A stretch of DNA of 64,000 nt from Oscillibacter sp. (GCF_028693505.1 NZ_JAQUVF010000008.1:1-64000), one strand, 5' to 3'; shown: positions 1 through 8,943, counted from the first letter of the stretch. Made by a program: numbers and translations. Notes: generated by a model not told the origin, from the letters alone.

Positions 1-70
1 CAGTTGAAGAAATGACCGAGCAAGAATAATTAATTTGCCAATCTGGGTTGTTTGGTCTTTTCTTCTGAGC

Positions 71-1549
71 TCAGTTTGGCGATTTCAGTTGAGCCCGTAT
101 TGGCTGTTTCAACTGAACTCTAACACCGATGATGCTACCGCCGCCCATCACAACGACGCGGTCGCACTGCTCCATTTCCAGATCTTCCGTGCTGTGCCAG
201 ATGACGGTCTTGCCCTGACTGCGCGCCTCGTCCAGCAGATGATAGATCTCCTGCTTGGTCTCCAGATCCACGCCGCATGTGGAATCGTTGAGGATGATGA
301 TGCCGGCGTCGGCGCAAATGCCACGGGCAATCAGCGCTTTTTGCTGGTTTCCGCCCGACAGACTGGTGATGTCATCGTCGATACCGGCAGCGCGAAATTT
401 CAGCTTATCATACCAGAATTGTGCCAAGGTCCGCATTTTTTGCTTCAGCAGAACACCTCGTTTGCTTACCTGCTCATAGCTGGATACCAAGGTGTTATCC
501 GCAATATTCCAGAACGGAAAGACGCCCTCTGTGTTTCTGTCTCCGCTGACAAAGGATGCCCGTGTTGACATGGTGACAGTTTTCTGAAATTTTTTGCGCT
601 GGGCTTCAAAGATGGCCAGCAGCAGCTCCTTTTGACCGGAACCGGCCAGACCCGAGATGCCGACGATTTCTCCCTGCCGAACGTCCAGATTGATGTCATG
701 CAGCGCGGTGGTTTCAAGATGGCTGATCTGCAGCACCACCGGCGTATCCGGTCTCTCCTGCGCCTTTGCCTTCTGCCCGGCGGCCTTGCCGCCCATGATC
801 TCAATGAGCTGCTGGGGCGTGATCTCATCCATGTCGGCGCTGAGGATGTTTGCTCCGGCCTTCATCACCGTGATGCGGTCGCAAATGCGGTCAATCTCAT
901 CCAGCTTATGGGAAATGTAAATAATGGCGACGCCCTGCTTGCAAAGGCTTCTCATGGAGGCGTGCAGCTGCTCGATGCGGTCACTGGTCAGAGAGGACGT
1001 TGGTTCGTCCAGAATCAGCAGCTTCAATCCGTCGGCAGACGCCGCCTTGGATATCTCGACCATCTGCCGCTGTGCCAGCTTCAGCGAGCTGACCGGCATC
1101 TTCAGGTCAATCCCACTGTCCGGAAAAATTTCATCGATCTTCTCCTGTGCAAACGACAGCGCATGCTTCCGCCAGCCGCGACTTCCAACAGGAGAGTGAT
1201 CCATATGACTGATGGCAAAGTTTTCGTATGTATTGAGGTTTGTGCACAAGGACAGTTCCTGATACGCACAGGCAATGCCACGTTTTTTTGCCTCAGTGGC
1301 ATTGTATTGCTTTGCATTGACTTCCTTTGCTTCGTTGGTAATGCTCCCGGAGGTCGGTGAATACACGCCGGTAATCACCTTCATCAGGGTAGATTTCCCC
1401 GCACCGTTGGAACCGATCAAGCCAACAATCTCGCCCGGACAGACGGTAAAGTTCATCTCATTGAGCGCAACCGTGTGGCCGAACACCTTTGTGACATTTT
1501 TTAGCTCCAGCAACGGAGTGGTTTCTTTCCCAATTTTTGTCGTGTTCAT
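71..1549 (-). CDS. Sugar ABC transporter ATP-binding protein (RbsA/MglA type)
   Basis: This 492-residue protein has two ABC ATPase domains in tandem, the layout of ribose/galactose-type sugar importers, where the protein powers uptake from the cytoplasmic face. The first domain has a Walker A at residues 46-54 (GSNGAGKST) and a Walker B near ILDEPTSS. The second has a degenerate P-loop (GLAGSGQ) and a clear LSGGNQQK signature. It lies downstream of the lipoprotein binding gene on the same strand, 111 bp apart, so the two probably form one operon. No permease is present before the window edge. The last 20 or so residues, after VVVMGGGSIIGV, do not look like the usual end of this family, and the DNA there contains inverted repeats, so the 3' end may have been rearranged. 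The domain assignment is secure; the sugar is unknown. Confidence 0.88.
   Translation of the reverse strand: MNTTKIGKETTPLLELKNVTKVFGHTVALNEMNFTVCPGEIVGLIGSNGAGKSTLMKVITGVYSPTSGSITNEAKEVNAKQYNATEAKKRGIACAYQELSLCTNLNTYENFAISHMDHSPVGSRGWRKHALSFAQEKIDEIFPDSGIDLKMPVSSLKLAQRQMVEISKAASADGLKLLILDEPTSSLTSDRIEQLHASMRSLCKQGVAIIYISHKLDEIDRICDRITVMKAGANILSADMDEITPQQLIEIMGGKAAGQKAKAQERPDTPVVLQISHLETTALHDINLDVRQGEIVGISGLAGSGQKELLLAIFEAQRKKFQKTVTMSTRASFVSGDRNTEGVFPFWNIADNTLVSSYEQVSKRGVLLKQKMRTLAQFWYDKLKFRAAGIDDDITSLSGGNQQKALIARGICADAGIIILNDSTCGVDLETKQEIYHLLDEARSQGKTVIWHSTEDLEMEQCDRVVVMGGGSIIGVRVQLKQPIRAQLKSPN
84..117. repeat. Inverted repeat at the 3' end of the ABC ATPase gene
   Basis: Nine-base arms, TTCAGTTGA and TCAACTGAA, flank about 16 bases inside the last codons of the ATPase gene. 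A further CAGTTGAA lies at positions 1-8. I cannot tell whether this is a terminator-like fold, a small repeat unit or a recombination scar. Confidence 0.4.
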
Positions 1550-1604
1550 TGATTACCTGCCCCATCGTAAAAAGTTTGCCCTGTGAAACAGTCCGTCGGG
1601 ATGG

Positions 1605-1640
1605 CTGTGGACAGTTCCGTCTACAAAGAACTGTCCACAG
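1605..1640. other. Hairpin between binding-protein gene and ATPase gene
   Basis: A perfect 12-base inverted repeat (CTGTGGACAGTT / AACTGTCCACAG) with a 12-base loop lies 20 bases past the stop codon of the binding-protein gene. There is no T-run on the minus strand, so it is not a strong terminator. Hairpins in this position often stabilise the upstream message so that binding protein is made in excess over the ATPase; that role is inferred. Confidence 0.55.
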
Positions 1641-1660
1641 CGCACGGCCGAACCGTTAAA

Positions 1661-2791
1661 TTACTTCTGCGTATAAAGGGTGTTTTTTACCCAGTCGTAA
1701 GTATACAGCTCACCGGCAATATCGTCGGCTTCCATATTGAGATACGTATCAATATTGGCTTCCATATCGTCATGGGTAATGATATAGCCGTCAACAGACA
1801 TGCTCATGGGGACCTCGATGCCGCGGGCCACGTCAATGGCAACAAAGATGGAAGCGGCTGCGATGGCGGGGCTGGTCGTCCAGGACATGGTCTCATAGCC
1901 GCTGTCCTTGTATGCCTGTGCCCACCAGCTCATGAAGTTGCCGCGGTTACCGCCGATGATCAGAGGGATGTCGCGGTTGGCAGCCTGGAACGCCATGACT
2001 GCGCCGTAGCCGTCGCCGCCCTCGCCCAGCACTGCGTCAACCTGATCCAAGCTGGGCAGAACAGAGGAAATTTCCTTCTGGGCAATGGAACCGGTCCACT
2101 GTCCGTAAACCTCTGCAACGATATGGATGTCCGGATACTTGTCCAAAACCTCGCGCATACCGGCGTAGAAGTTCGTGTCGGACTCCACGCCCGCAATGCC
2201 GCGGGAAATCAGCACGTTGCCCTTACCGCCCAGACGATCCACGATATACTGCGCGGCAGGCATGATGGCGCCCTTATAATCGAAGTTGATCTGATAGCAC
2301 TTGTCCGTGGTGACAGGGCCATCGTTGACGATGACGCAGGGCACGCCGGCATCCCACGCCTCTTCAATGGCGCTGTTGAGCGCCGTGGTGGAGCCCGGAT
2401 CAACGATGATGACGTCAACGCCCTTCAGTACCAGACTTTGAATTTGAGAGGCCTGCGTTGCGTTATCGGAGTTCGACTCGGTGACAATGTAATCCTTTAA
2501 AACGCCCATTTCTTTCAGCTGATCCGCCAGATTGAAGAACAGTTCCTCTTCCTTCTGACGATAGCTGTTGCCGTTGTAAGAGTTGCTGAAGCCCAGAACC
2601 AGTCCGTCGGCGTTGGTGTCAAAGCCGGCCAGCAGTTCGGAAGTGGCCTCATCCGCGGGTTTTGTGGCTTCCGGAGTCGCGGCGGGAGCAGAGGGAGGGG
2701 GCGCTTCAGGCGTATCCGCGCCTTTGCTGCCACAGGCAGCCAAGCTAAGAGACATGGTCAGCGCAAGAATAAATGCTGCAACTTTTTTCAT
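1661..2791 (-). CDS. Sugar ABC transporter substrate-binding lipoprotein
   Basis: The 376-residue product starts MKKVAAFILALTMSLSLAAC, a lipoprotein signal peptide with lipobox LAAC, followed by a low-complexity Pro/Ala/Glu/Thr linker and a periplasmic-binding-protein type 1 fold of the ribose/galactose class (for example the segment VDVIIVDPGSTTALNSAIEE). It would sit on the outside of the membrane and deliver a sugar to the transporter whose ATPase is encoded next. The start at 2791 is preferred because GAGGAGG sits 6 bases upstream. An earlier in-frame TTG would place that ribosome site inside the gene. The substrate cannot be told from sequence, and the permease gene is not in the window. 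Confidence 0.88.
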   Translation of the reverse strand: MKKVAAFILALTMSLSLAACGSKGADTPEAPPPSAPAATPEATKPADEATSELLAGFDTNADGLVLGFSNSYNGNSYRQKEEELFFNLADQLKEMGVLKDYIVTESNSDNATQASQIQSLVLKGVDVIIVDPGSTTALNSAIEEAWDAGVPCVIVNDGPVTTDKCYQINFDYKGAIMPAAQYIVDRLGGKGNVLISRGIAGVESDTNFYAGMREVLDKYPDIHIVAEVYGQWTGSIAQKEISSVLPSLDQVDAVLGEGGDGYGAVMAFQAANRDIPLIIGGNRGNFMSWWAQAYKDSGYETMSWTTSPAIAAASIFVAIDVARGIEVPMSMSVDGYIITHDDMEANIDTYLNMEADDIAGELYTYDWVKNTLYTQK

Positions 2792-3365
2792 GATAAACCT
2801 CCTCAAATATTTTTATTTAGAAGGTGTGTGAACAAATGAAGTCCACCACTAAATAAATAAGTTCATGCGCACCGCCCGGAAACGGTATCCGCGATGCAGC
2901 GGGGCAGTCCAACCTCATGTGCGTCCCTATAAATATTGAACACGAGTAGCATTTTTTCGAAAAATATCGAAAACGCTATGATAATTATATATAAAATTGG
3001 CAAATTAAAGAAACGTATCCTGACAATATTCATAATAAAGACTTTCTATATCTAATTTTATTATACATACACGTGTTGATTTCAAATTCAATAGTCGATG
3101 TTAATAGCTTTTTTTATTTTCTAAAGCATATTGTATAAAGCTTCTTCGGAAATACTTCGTCTCAACTGTTACAAATGACATATAAACTTACAAATAATGG
3201 TTATTTAGGGTTTCGTAAGCAAAAGCACATTGTGCCGTCACATCTGCAAGTAACGCCCAAAAAGCCTTAAAAACGCCGGGTTCACGGTTTTTTCTGTTAC
3301 AATTTGAGTATTGCCCCACTGAAGATCGGAGACGATGCGTCCGATTTTGAAGGTTGCATGGTAGC
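2792..3365. other. AT-rich intergenic region upstream of the sugar ABC genes
   Basis: About 570 bases without a convincing gene on either strand and much more AT-rich than the surroundings. Several TATAAT-like hexamers on the minus strand (for example 2984-2989 and 3060-3065) could be the -10 of the ABC operon promoter, but none has a good -35 at 17 bases, so I do not assign one. The length suggests regulator binding sites. Confidence 0.4.
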
Positions 3366-3401
3366 AAAAAAGGACCGCGGATAAAACCGCGCTCCTTTTT
3401 T
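3366..3401 (-). terminator. Terminator of lexA
   Basis: An A-run, a GC-rich stem with one internal mismatch and a T-run form an intrinsic terminator 10 bases past the lexA stop codon. Confidence 0.8.
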
Positions 3402-3410
3402 GATGTCGAT

Positions 3411-4001
3411 TCAATATCGCCGCACCACAGCGGCCACCTTGCCCAAAATCTGCGCATAGGTCCCATCAATGGGGGAATAGGCTTCATTTTCCGGCAGCAG
3501 CCAAATGTGGCCGTTCCGGTTGGAAAAGCGCTTGACCGTGGCTTCCCCTTCCATCATCGCAACCACGATTTCGCCGGTGTTCGCCGCAGCCTGGCGGCGC
3601 ACCACCACAAGATCTCCCGGCAGAATGCCCGCATTCAGCATGGATTCTCCGCGAACCCGCAAGGCAAAGTACTCTCCGCTGCGTCCACCGGTATCAAAGG
3701 TGAGGTAGTCCTCAATGCACTCCTCCGCCAAAATAGGGCTGCCCGCAGCCACGTTGCCCACGATGGGCACCCGATCCTCCGAAAGCGGGGGATGTGTGAG
3801 TGCAATGGCGCGCCCCTTCCCGGCTCCCTTTTCAATGACGCCGGCTTCTTCCAGATGCTTGAGATGAAAATGGACCGTAGAGGGTGATTTTAGTCCCACC
3901 GCTTCCCCGATCTCACGCACGGAGGGCGGATATCCCTGGTCACGAATGCAGGATGCAATATATGTGTAGATCTTCTGCTGCATGGCAGACAATTCAGCCA
4001 T
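3411..4001 (-). CDS. lexA: LexA SOS repressor
   Basis: This 196-residue protein has an N-terminal winged helix-turn-helix (residues 1-65) and a C-terminal S24 self-cleavage domain. The cleavage bond is Ala86-Gly87 (in VAAGSP), and the catalytic pair is Ser120 (RGESM) and Lys157 (ATVKR). It represses DNA-damage genes and cuts itself when RecA filaments form. The start at 4001 follows AGGAGGG by 6 bases; the longer upstream reading frame runs through the promoter and is rejected. A probable LexA box overlaps its own promoter, as expected for autoregulation, and the recA operon at 37 kb has the same box. The gene is alone in its unit and ends at a terminator. Confidence 0.97.
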   Translation of the reverse strand: MAELSAMQQKIYTYIASCIRDQGYPPSVREIGEAVGLKSPSTVHFHLKHLEEAGVIEKGAGKGRAIALTHPPLSEDRVPIVGNVAAGSPILAEECIEDYLTFDTGGRSGEYFALRVRGESMLNAGILPGDLVVVRRQAAANTGEIVVAMMEGEATVKRFSNRNGHIWLLPENEAYSPIDGTYAQILGKVAAVVRRY

Positions 4002-4107
4002 AGTATCCCTCCTGTGTCCCCGCAGCCATGCGTATACGTTTGTTTTATGATTGCCGCTTTGCGGCCGTAGATTTAAGCGCCGACCCACAGCGTGGGCTGA
4101 TGCGCGT

Positions 4108-4132
4108 ATAATAGCCGCTTTGCGGCTATTAT
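4108..4132. repeat. Perfect inverted repeat across the lexA -10/start region
   Basis: Arms of 11 bases (ATAATAGCCGC / GCGGCTATTAT) flank TTT. The core GCCGCTTTGCGGC recurs exactly at 4053-4065, 61 bases away inside the lexA leader. The pair could be a second operator or an RNA hairpin. Confidence 0.6.
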
Positions 4133-4167
4133 AGCACACTTTTCTTCGAGATGCAAACATTTGTTCC
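4128..4167 (-). promoter_or_regulatory. lexA promoter with overlapping LexA operator
   Basis: On the minus strand TTGCAT (4151-4156) and TATAAT (4128-4133) are 17 bases apart, with an extended TGc before the -10. The dyad at 4154-4167 reads GGAACAAATGTTTG on the minus strand. It matches 11 of 14 positions of the Bacillus-type box CGAACATATGTTCG and overlaps the last three bases of the -35. LexA bound there should block RNA polymerase. Confidence 0.8.
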
Positions 4168-4231
4168 AGATTTGAAGGTAAAATTTTGTTGTACTTTCTA
4201 AAAATTCATGTTCTTTTTTTTGAAAAATCCC

Positions 4232-4260
4232 TTGAAAGAATGCGCAAACTATGGTAACAT
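4232..4260 (+). promoter_or_regulatory. secG promoter
   Basis: TTGAAA (4232-4237) and TAACAT (4255-4260) are 17 bases apart, about 60 bases before the secG start codon. Confidence 0.55.
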
Positions 4261-4321
4261 TAAGTTCTGTAAATAAAGATTCATGTTTCATACATGGGTA
4301 AATTTTTGGAGGTTTTCCGAT

Positions 4322-4561
4322 ATGAGCGCTTTGAAATTGGTTATTACGATTCTGCAACTACTTTGCGGTCTCGCCATTATTTTGGCTGTTTTGTTCCAGT
4401 CCGGTAAAAGTGCCGGTCTCTCCGGCGCCATTGGCGGTGTTGCAGATTCTTTCCTGTCCAGAAACAAGGCCAAGACCATGGATGCAAAATTAGCGCGGGC
4501 CACCAAGTGGATCGGGGCTGTTTTCATGATTTTAACTGTTATTCTGCTGATTCTGGGGTAA
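4322..4561 (+). CDS. secG: Preprotein translocase subunit SecG
   Basis: A 79-residue membrane protein with two hydrophobic helices (about residues 4-24 and 58-78) joined by a glycine-rich cytoplasmic loop (SGAIGGVADSF), the usual SecG layout. SecG is the small, non-essential partner of SecY and SecE in the export channel; secY lies in this same window at 10.9 kb. The start at 4322 follows TTGGAGG by 9 bases; an earlier in-frame ATG at 4283 has no ribosome site. It is a single-gene unit, divergent from lexA, and ends at a strong terminator shared with the converging deacetylase gene. Confidence 0.93.
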   Translation: MSALKLVITILQLLCGLAIILAVLFQSGKSAGLSGAIGGVADSFLSRNKAKTMDAKLARATKWIGAVFMILTVILLILG

Positions 4562-4571
4562 TGCTTTTTCT

Positions 4572-4606
4572 AAAAAAAAGAGACGCTTTACGCGTCTCTT
4601 TTTTTA
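4572..4606. terminator. Bidirectional terminator between secG and the deacetylase gene
   Basis: AGAGACGC and GCGTCTCT form the stem around TTTAC, with an A-run on one side and a T-run on the other, so it can stop transcription from both directions. The deacetylase stop codon (4604-4606) lies at its edge. Confidence 0.88.
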
Positions 4607-5317
4607 TGCTCCTGCCCCGGTGCGATACAGCACACCTGCCTCCGGTGTAATGCCGTTGAGCCGCAGCATCTCTTCAACTGTCACAAACCAGTATCCCTTG
4701 GCCTGCAGCGCATCCACAATCTGCAAGGCTGCATTCACAGAGGTGGGATAAATATCGTGCAGCAAAATAATGCTGTTGGGTTTCGCGTCTTTCAGCACCG
4801 CCTGCACCACTTTTTGCGTGTTGCGGCTTTCCCAATCTCTGGGGTCTACGGACCACTTGACCATCGGAACCTGAATTTTTTTCTCCAGTCCGGCGCCAAT
4901 CAGGCCATATGGCGGCCGCAGCCAGTAGGTTCCCTCCCCCAGAAGTTCTTTCAGCAGAGCATCCGTCTGCATTATTTCCTGCAACGCCACAGTCGGCGTG
5001 GCCTTCTCCAGCTGAACGTGGCTCCAGGTGTGATTCCCCACCTGATGTCCCTCCGCGATCATCCGTTTGATGAGCGCGGGATTCTTTTCAGCCTCCTCTC
5101 CCACCACAAAAAAAGTAGCGCTGGCGCCCCGCTCACGCAGACCATCCAGCAGTCGACCTGTTGTGCTTTCTCTGGGGCCGTCATCAAAGGTCAGTGCAAT
5201 CAGCCGCTCCGGCTCCGGCATTTCCACTTCCCCATTGACTGCCAGCCCAGCTCCCCGGCTGGGTACAAGCAAACAAATCAGCAAAATCAGCAAAATCAGC
5301 AGTCGTCGCATTTGCAT
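4604..5317 (-). CDS. Polysaccharide deacetylase (NodB domain)
   Basis: The 237-residue protein begins with a signal peptide or membrane anchor (residues 4-20), then a NodB-type carbohydrate esterase 4 domain. Visible motifs are TFDDGP (43-48, catalytic Asp and metal Asp), the metal-binding NHTWSH (95-100) and RPPYG (134-138). It should remove N-acetyl groups from a cell-wall or surface polysaccharide outside the cell; related enzymes deacetylate peptidoglycan, often in spore formers. The start at 5317 is the most likely of three close methionines because of a GGAG just upstream; 5338 is possible. It converges on secG and shares its terminator. Confidence 0.9.
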   Translation of the reverse strand: MQMRRLLILLILLICLLVPSRGAGLAVNGEVEMPEPERLIALTFDDGPRESTTGRLLDGLRERGASATFFVVGEEAEKNPALIKRMIAEGHQVGNHTWSHVQLEKATPTVALQEIMQTDALLKELLGEGTYWLRPPYGLIGAGLEKKIQVPMVKWSVDPRDWESRNTQKVVQAVLKDAKPNSIILLHDIYPTSVNAALQIVDALQAKGYWFVTVEEMLRLNGITPEAGVLYRTGAGA

Positions 5318-5409
5318 GTTGCTCCATTCCCTCCGCATATTCTCAACGCTATTTTGCGCAAACGGGGAAGAAATACAACTGTGAAAAAATGTTGATTTTT
5401 GTGTACAAT

Positions 5410-5445
5410 AAAAGCAGGCTTCGGAGATTCCGAAACCTGCTTTTT
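5410..5445 (-). terminator. Terminator of the zinc-ribbon gene
   Basis: AAAGCAGG-TTCGGA and TCCGAA-CCTGCTTT pair around AGAT with one internal mismatch, ending in Ts on the minus strand just past the gene at 5449. Confidence 0.75.
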
Positions 5446-5448
5446 GCT

Positions 5449-5817
5449 TTAAAAGAACAGAAACAAGAGGTTTCCAAAGACATTGAGGAGAATGATCGCT
5501 CCCACGATCCACACAATCACGCCAAGCGGCGAGCTTTTCTCCGTCTTTTCCTTCTCCCATTTCCCAGACGTACTGGCCGCCTGCCGGGCCGCCCTTTTCA
5601 TGGATGCAACGCTCTCGTGCATCCGCTCCCGATTCTCTTCATGAAATTCCGCATGAAGGAAGGAGTTCTGATGGCCGGCCTCGTTCAGTCCCTCTATTCG
5701 GACAGGCGACGTACCGCTTTCCCGACGCGGCTGGTTAAATGCCCCGCAATAGGGACAAAAGCCGTCTTCGTCATAGTCATAGTTCTTTCGGCACTCGCCG
5801 CATTGCACCTTGCGCAC
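5449..5817 (-). CDS. Zinc-ribbon membrane protein of unknown function
   Basis: The 122-residue product has an N-terminal four-cysteine zinc ribbon (CGEC at 6-9 and CPYCG at 21-25), a charged, probably helical middle (residues 50-95) and one C-terminal membrane helix (about 97-121). The layout suggests a small membrane-tethered adaptor. It starts with GTG at 5817, 7 bases after GGAGG. It is a single-gene unit with its own terminator. I do not recognise a named family. Confidence 0.8.
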   Translation of the reverse strand: MRKVQCGECRKNYDYDEDGFCPYCGAFNQPRRESGTSPVRIEGLNEAGHQNSFLHAEFHEENRERMHESVASMKRAARQAASTSGKWEKEKTEKSSPLGVIVWIVGAIILLNVFGNLLFLFF

Positions 5818-5875
5818 AGAACCACCTCCGTTTTTCTTATCATATCACATTGAGAATCATTTGAAAAGAAAAATC

Positions 5876-5919
5876 AAAAAGTCCCTTGTCACAGGAATCC
5901 TGTGACAAGGGGCTTTTTT
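5876..5919 (-). terminator. Terminator of the ribosomal superoperon
   Basis: A long stem (GTCCCTTGTCACAGGA against TCCTGTGACAAGGGGC, one G-U pair) flanked by an A-run and a T-run lies 12 bases past rplQ and closes the S10-spc-alpha transcription unit. Confidence 0.9.
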
Positions 5920-5931
5920 AATCATCGCTTC

Positions 5932-6276
5932 TTACTTCACCAGTTCGATGATGGCCGTCTCAGCGGCATCACCGCGGCGAATGCCGGTGCGAACAATGCG
6001 GGTGTAACCGCCATTGCGCTCGGTATAGGTAGGAGCAATCTCCTTGAACAGCTTCTTGCAGACGTCCTCGCGGGTAATGAAGCTCATGGCCTGCCGATAA
6101 GCAGCCAGATCGCTCTTCTTACCGAGAGTAATCATCTTCTCAGCCAGGGGCTTGATTTCCTTGGCACGGGTGACGGTGGTCTCCATCTTACCGTTATCCA
6201 GGAAATCCGTAACCTGCTGACGCAGCATTGCCATGCGCTGGTCAGTGGTCTTGCCAAGTTTCCGAGTTCCGGGCAT
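5932..6276 (-). CDS. rplQ: Ribosomal protein L17
   Basis: A 114-residue protein starting [20 protein letters not shown], the conserved L17 N-terminus; L17 lies at the base of the large subunit near the tunnel exit. The start at 6276 follows AAGGAGG by 8 bases; the longer frame to 6330 adds 18 residues that no L17 has. It is the last gene of the superoperon, 58 bases after rpoA, and is followed by the terminator. Confidence 0.96.
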   Translation of the reverse strand: MPGTRKLGKTTDQRMAMLRQQVTDFLDNGKMETTVTRAKEIKPLAEKMITLGKKSDLAAYRQAMSFITREDVCKKLFKEIAPTYTERNGGYTRIVRTGIRRGDAAETAIIELVK

Positions 6277-6334
6277 TTCGGTTTCCTCCTTATCAGGATT
6301 TTGGTCAGCCGGGGAAGATTCCGCCGGCATAGAA

Positions 6335-7285
6335 TCAGTTGTTTTCTTCGTCAGCCAGATGCAAACCCATCATAGCCAGCTTATTGATGACCTCTTCAAG
6401 GGACTTGCGGCCCAGGTTGCGGACCTTCATCATCTCATCCTCCGTCTTGGAAATCAAATCCTCGACGGTGTTGATGTTGGCGCGCTTGAGGCAGTTGAAG
6501 CTGCGAACAGAAAGGTCCAGTTCCTCGATTGTCATCTCCAGAACTTTATCCCGCTGCGCTTCCGCCTTCTCCACCACCGTGGGCTTATTGCCCACATTCT
6601 CAGAAAGGTCGGTGAAAAGCGTAAAATGATCGCACAGAATCTTCGCTCCGAGAGATACCGCATCGCGCGCAGAAATCGTACCGTCCGTCCAGACCTCCAG
6701 CGTCAGCTTGTCGAAGTCGCTGGATGCGCCGACACGGGTAGGCTCCACCGTATAGTTCACCTTATAAACAGGCGTATAAATGGAGTCCACGGCAATCATG
6801 CCGATGATATTCTGCTGCGGCTTGTTGCGATCCGCAGGCACATAACCGCGGCCGTGGGACAGAGTGATCTCCATGTTGAGCGTAGCCCCGTTGTCCAGCG
6901 TCGCAATGTGCATTTCCGGGTTCAGAACCTCTACTTCACCGTCGGCCTTGATATCGCCGGCAGTGACTTCGCAGGGACCAACCGCTTCAATATAAACAGT
7001 TTTCACCGTTTCACAGTGCAGCTTGGTCAGCAGACCCTTCACATTCAGAACGATCTCCGTGACGTCCTCTTTCACACCGGGGATGGTGGAAAACTCATGC
7101 TGGACACCGGCGATCTTGATCGTGGTCGGAGCGGTACCGGGCAGAGAGGAAAGCATAATGCGGCGGAGCGCGTTGCCCAGAGTGGTGCCATATCCGCGCT
7201 CCAGCGGCTCCACCACGTATTTACCGTAGGTGACGTCACCCGGGGTCTCGATACACTCAATCTGGGGCTTCTCAATTTCGATCAT
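6335..7285 (-). CDS. rpoA: RNA polymerase alpha subunit
   Basis: The 316-residue protein contains the N-terminal dimerisation domain ([14 protein letters not shown]-type motif near residues 25-40), which nucleates the core enzyme, and the C-terminal helix-hairpin-helix domain (residues 250-310, with [13 protein letters not shown] and [10 protein letters not shown]) that touches UP elements and activators. The start at 7285 follows AAGGAGGG by 8 bases. Its place between rpsD and rplQ is standard. Confidence 0.97.
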   Translation of the reverse strand: MIEIEKPQIECIETPGDVTYGKYVVEPLERGYGTTLGNALRRIMLSSLPGTAPTTIKIAGVQHEFSTIPGVKEDVTEIVLNVKGLLTKLHCETVKTVYIEAVGPCEVTAGDIKADGEVEVLNPEMHIATLDNGATLNMEITLSHGRGYVPADRNKPQQNIIGMIAVDSIYTPVYKVNYTVEPTRVGASSDFDKLTLEVWTDGTISARDAVSLGAKILCDHFTLFTDLSENVGNKPTVVEKAEAQRDKVLEMTIEELDLSVRSFNCLKRANINTVEDLISKTEDEMMKVRNLGRKSLEEVINKLAMMGLHLADEENN

Positions 7286-7369
7286 GCAGTTACCCTCCTT
7301 CATCTTCTTCTTGCGGCAATGCAAAGCATGCCGCCGGCAGTTCCTATCATTATTGAGGGTATCCTCCGA

Positions 7370-7972
7370 TTACTTGGAGTACAACTCAACGATCAGGTGC
7401 TCCTCAACGGGGACGTCAATGTCCTCGCGAGCAGGAAGGCGGGTCACGGTTCCCTTCAGGGTGTTCTTCTCATGCTCCATCCAAGCGGGGAGCAGGAACA
7501 TGGGGGCATCCTGACCGACCAAGCGCTTGAACACCTCAGAGGACCGGCTGGACTCTGCCACCTCGATGACGTCGCCTGCCTTGACCAAATAGGAGGGGAT
7601 GTCGACCTTCTGGCCGTTCACGGTGAAGTGCCCGTGGTTCACCAGCTGGCGAGCCTGACGGCGGGTCATCGCGAAGCCCATGCGGTACACCACATTGTCC
7701 AAACGGCGCTCCACGGTAATCAGCAGGTTATCGCCGGTCTTACCGGGGGCGGTAGCAGCAGCTTCATAATAATCACGGAACTGCTTTTCCAAGACGCCGT
7801 AAATAAACTTGACCTTCTGCTTTTCGGTCAGCTGAATGCCATATTCGCTCTTTTTCTTTCTCATTTGGCCGCCGGGATTGCGATTGGTTTCCTTCTTCGC
7901 ATAACCCATCACGGCAGGAGAAATGCCCAAAGCCTTGCAGCGCTTGGCAATCGGCTGCATATTCTTTGCCAT
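7370..7972 (-). CDS. rpsD: Ribosomal protein S4
   Basis: A 200-residue 16S rRNA-binding assembly initiator with the S4 RNA-binding domain (about residues 90-150, [23 protein letters not shown]). The N-terminus keeps only one cysteine (Cys12), so this is the zinc-free form. The start follows GAGGAGG by 9 bases. In Bacillus S4 represses its own gene, which stands alone there; here rpsD sits in the alpha block between rpsK and rpoA. Confidence 0.96.
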   Translation of the reverse strand: MAKNMQPIAKRCKALGISPAVMGYAKKETNRNPGGQMRKKKSEYGIQLTEKQKVKFIYGVLEKQFRDYYEAAATAPGKTGDNLLITVERRLDNVVYRMGFAMTRRQARQLVNHGHFTVNGQKVDIPSYLVKAGDVIEVAESSRSSEVFKRLVGQDAPMFLLPAWMEHEKNTLKGTVTRLPAREDIDVPVEEHLIVELYSK

Positions 7973-7996
7973 ATTGCTTGTTACCTCCTCTTTCGA

Positions 7997-8404
7997 TTAC
8001 ACGCGACGACGCTTCGGGGGACGGCAGCCGTTGTGAGGGATGGGAGTGACGTCCTTGATCATCGTCACTTCCAGACCCACCGCCTGCAGAGCGCGGATCG
8101 CAGCCTCACGGCCCTGGCCGGGGCCCTTCACGAATACTTCGACCGTCTTCAGGCCATGCTCCATGGCCGCCTTAGCAGCCGTCTCGGCAGCCGTCTGGGC
8201 TGCGAAGGGAGTGGACTTCTTACTGCCGCGGAAACCGAGGCCGCCGGAGGAGGCCCAAGAAAGGGCGTTACCCTGGCTGTCGGTAACCGTAACCATTGTG
8301 TTGTTGAAAGAAGAACGAATATGGACCTGGCCACGCTCGATATTCTTCTTTTCACGGCGGCGCCGAATGACTTTCTTACCGCCGGTAGCTTTCGCTGTTG
8401 CCAT
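7997..8404 (-). CDS. rpsK: Ribosomal protein S11
   Basis: A 135-residue platform protein of the small subunit. The core ([19 protein letters not shown]) and the C-terminal [15 protein letters not shown] are typical. The first 20 residues are an Arg/Lys-rich extension ([13 protein letters not shown]). Spacing to rpsM is 15 bases and to rpsD 24 bases, within the alpha block. Confidence 0.96.
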   Translation of the reverse strand: MATAKATGGKKVIRRRREKKNIERGQVHIRSSFNNTMVTVTDSQGNALSWASSGGLGFRGSKKSTPFAAQTAAETAAKAAMEHGLKTVEVFVKGPGQGREAAIRALQAVGLEVTMIKDVTPIPHNGCRPPKRRRV

Positions 8405-8419
8405 GTTGGTTCTCCTTCC

Positions 8420-8785
8420 TTACTTCTTCTTGTTGGCAATGGTCTTCTTGGGACCCTTGCGCGTTCTTGCGTTGGTCTTGCTGCGCTGACCGCGGACAGG
8501 CAGGCCCTTACGGTGCCGAATGCCGCGGTAGCAGCCGATTTCACCCAGGCGCTTGATGTCCAGGGCGGTCTGGCGGCGCAGGTCGCCCTCGACGGTATAA
8601 GCGTCGATGGCGTCACGGAGCTGCTGCTCCTCGGCGTCGGTCAGATCCTTCACGCGGGTGTCGGGGCTGATGCCCGTCTGTGCCAAGATATCCTTGGCGC
8701 TCTTTCTGCCAATGCCGTAGATATAGGTGAGGCCGATTTCGATACGCTTATCCTTCGGCAGGTCAATACCGGCAATACGTGCCAT
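8420..8785 (-). CDS. rpsM: Ribosomal protein S13
   Basis: A 121-residue head protein that contacts the P-site tRNA and bridges to L5. [20 protein letters not shown] and the motif [21 protein letters not shown] are diagnostic. It has the usual Lys-rich C-terminus (ending KKTIANKKK). It follows rpmJ by 26 bases. Confidence 0.96.
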   Translation of the reverse strand: MARIAGIDLPKDKRIEIGLTYIYGIGRKSAKDILAQTGISPDTRVKDLTDAEEQQLRDAIDAYTVEGDLRRQTALDIKRLGEIGCYRGIRHRKGLPVRGQRSKTNARTRKGPKKTIANKKK

Positions 8786-8811
8786 ACTTTTAAAGCACCT
8801 CCAATTAAATG

Positions 8812-8943
<132 letters not shown>

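Noticed and set aside
2829-2840. GAACAAATGAAG as a possible LexA box
   Set aside because: It shares only the GAAC half; the second half-site is absent and no promoter overlaps it.
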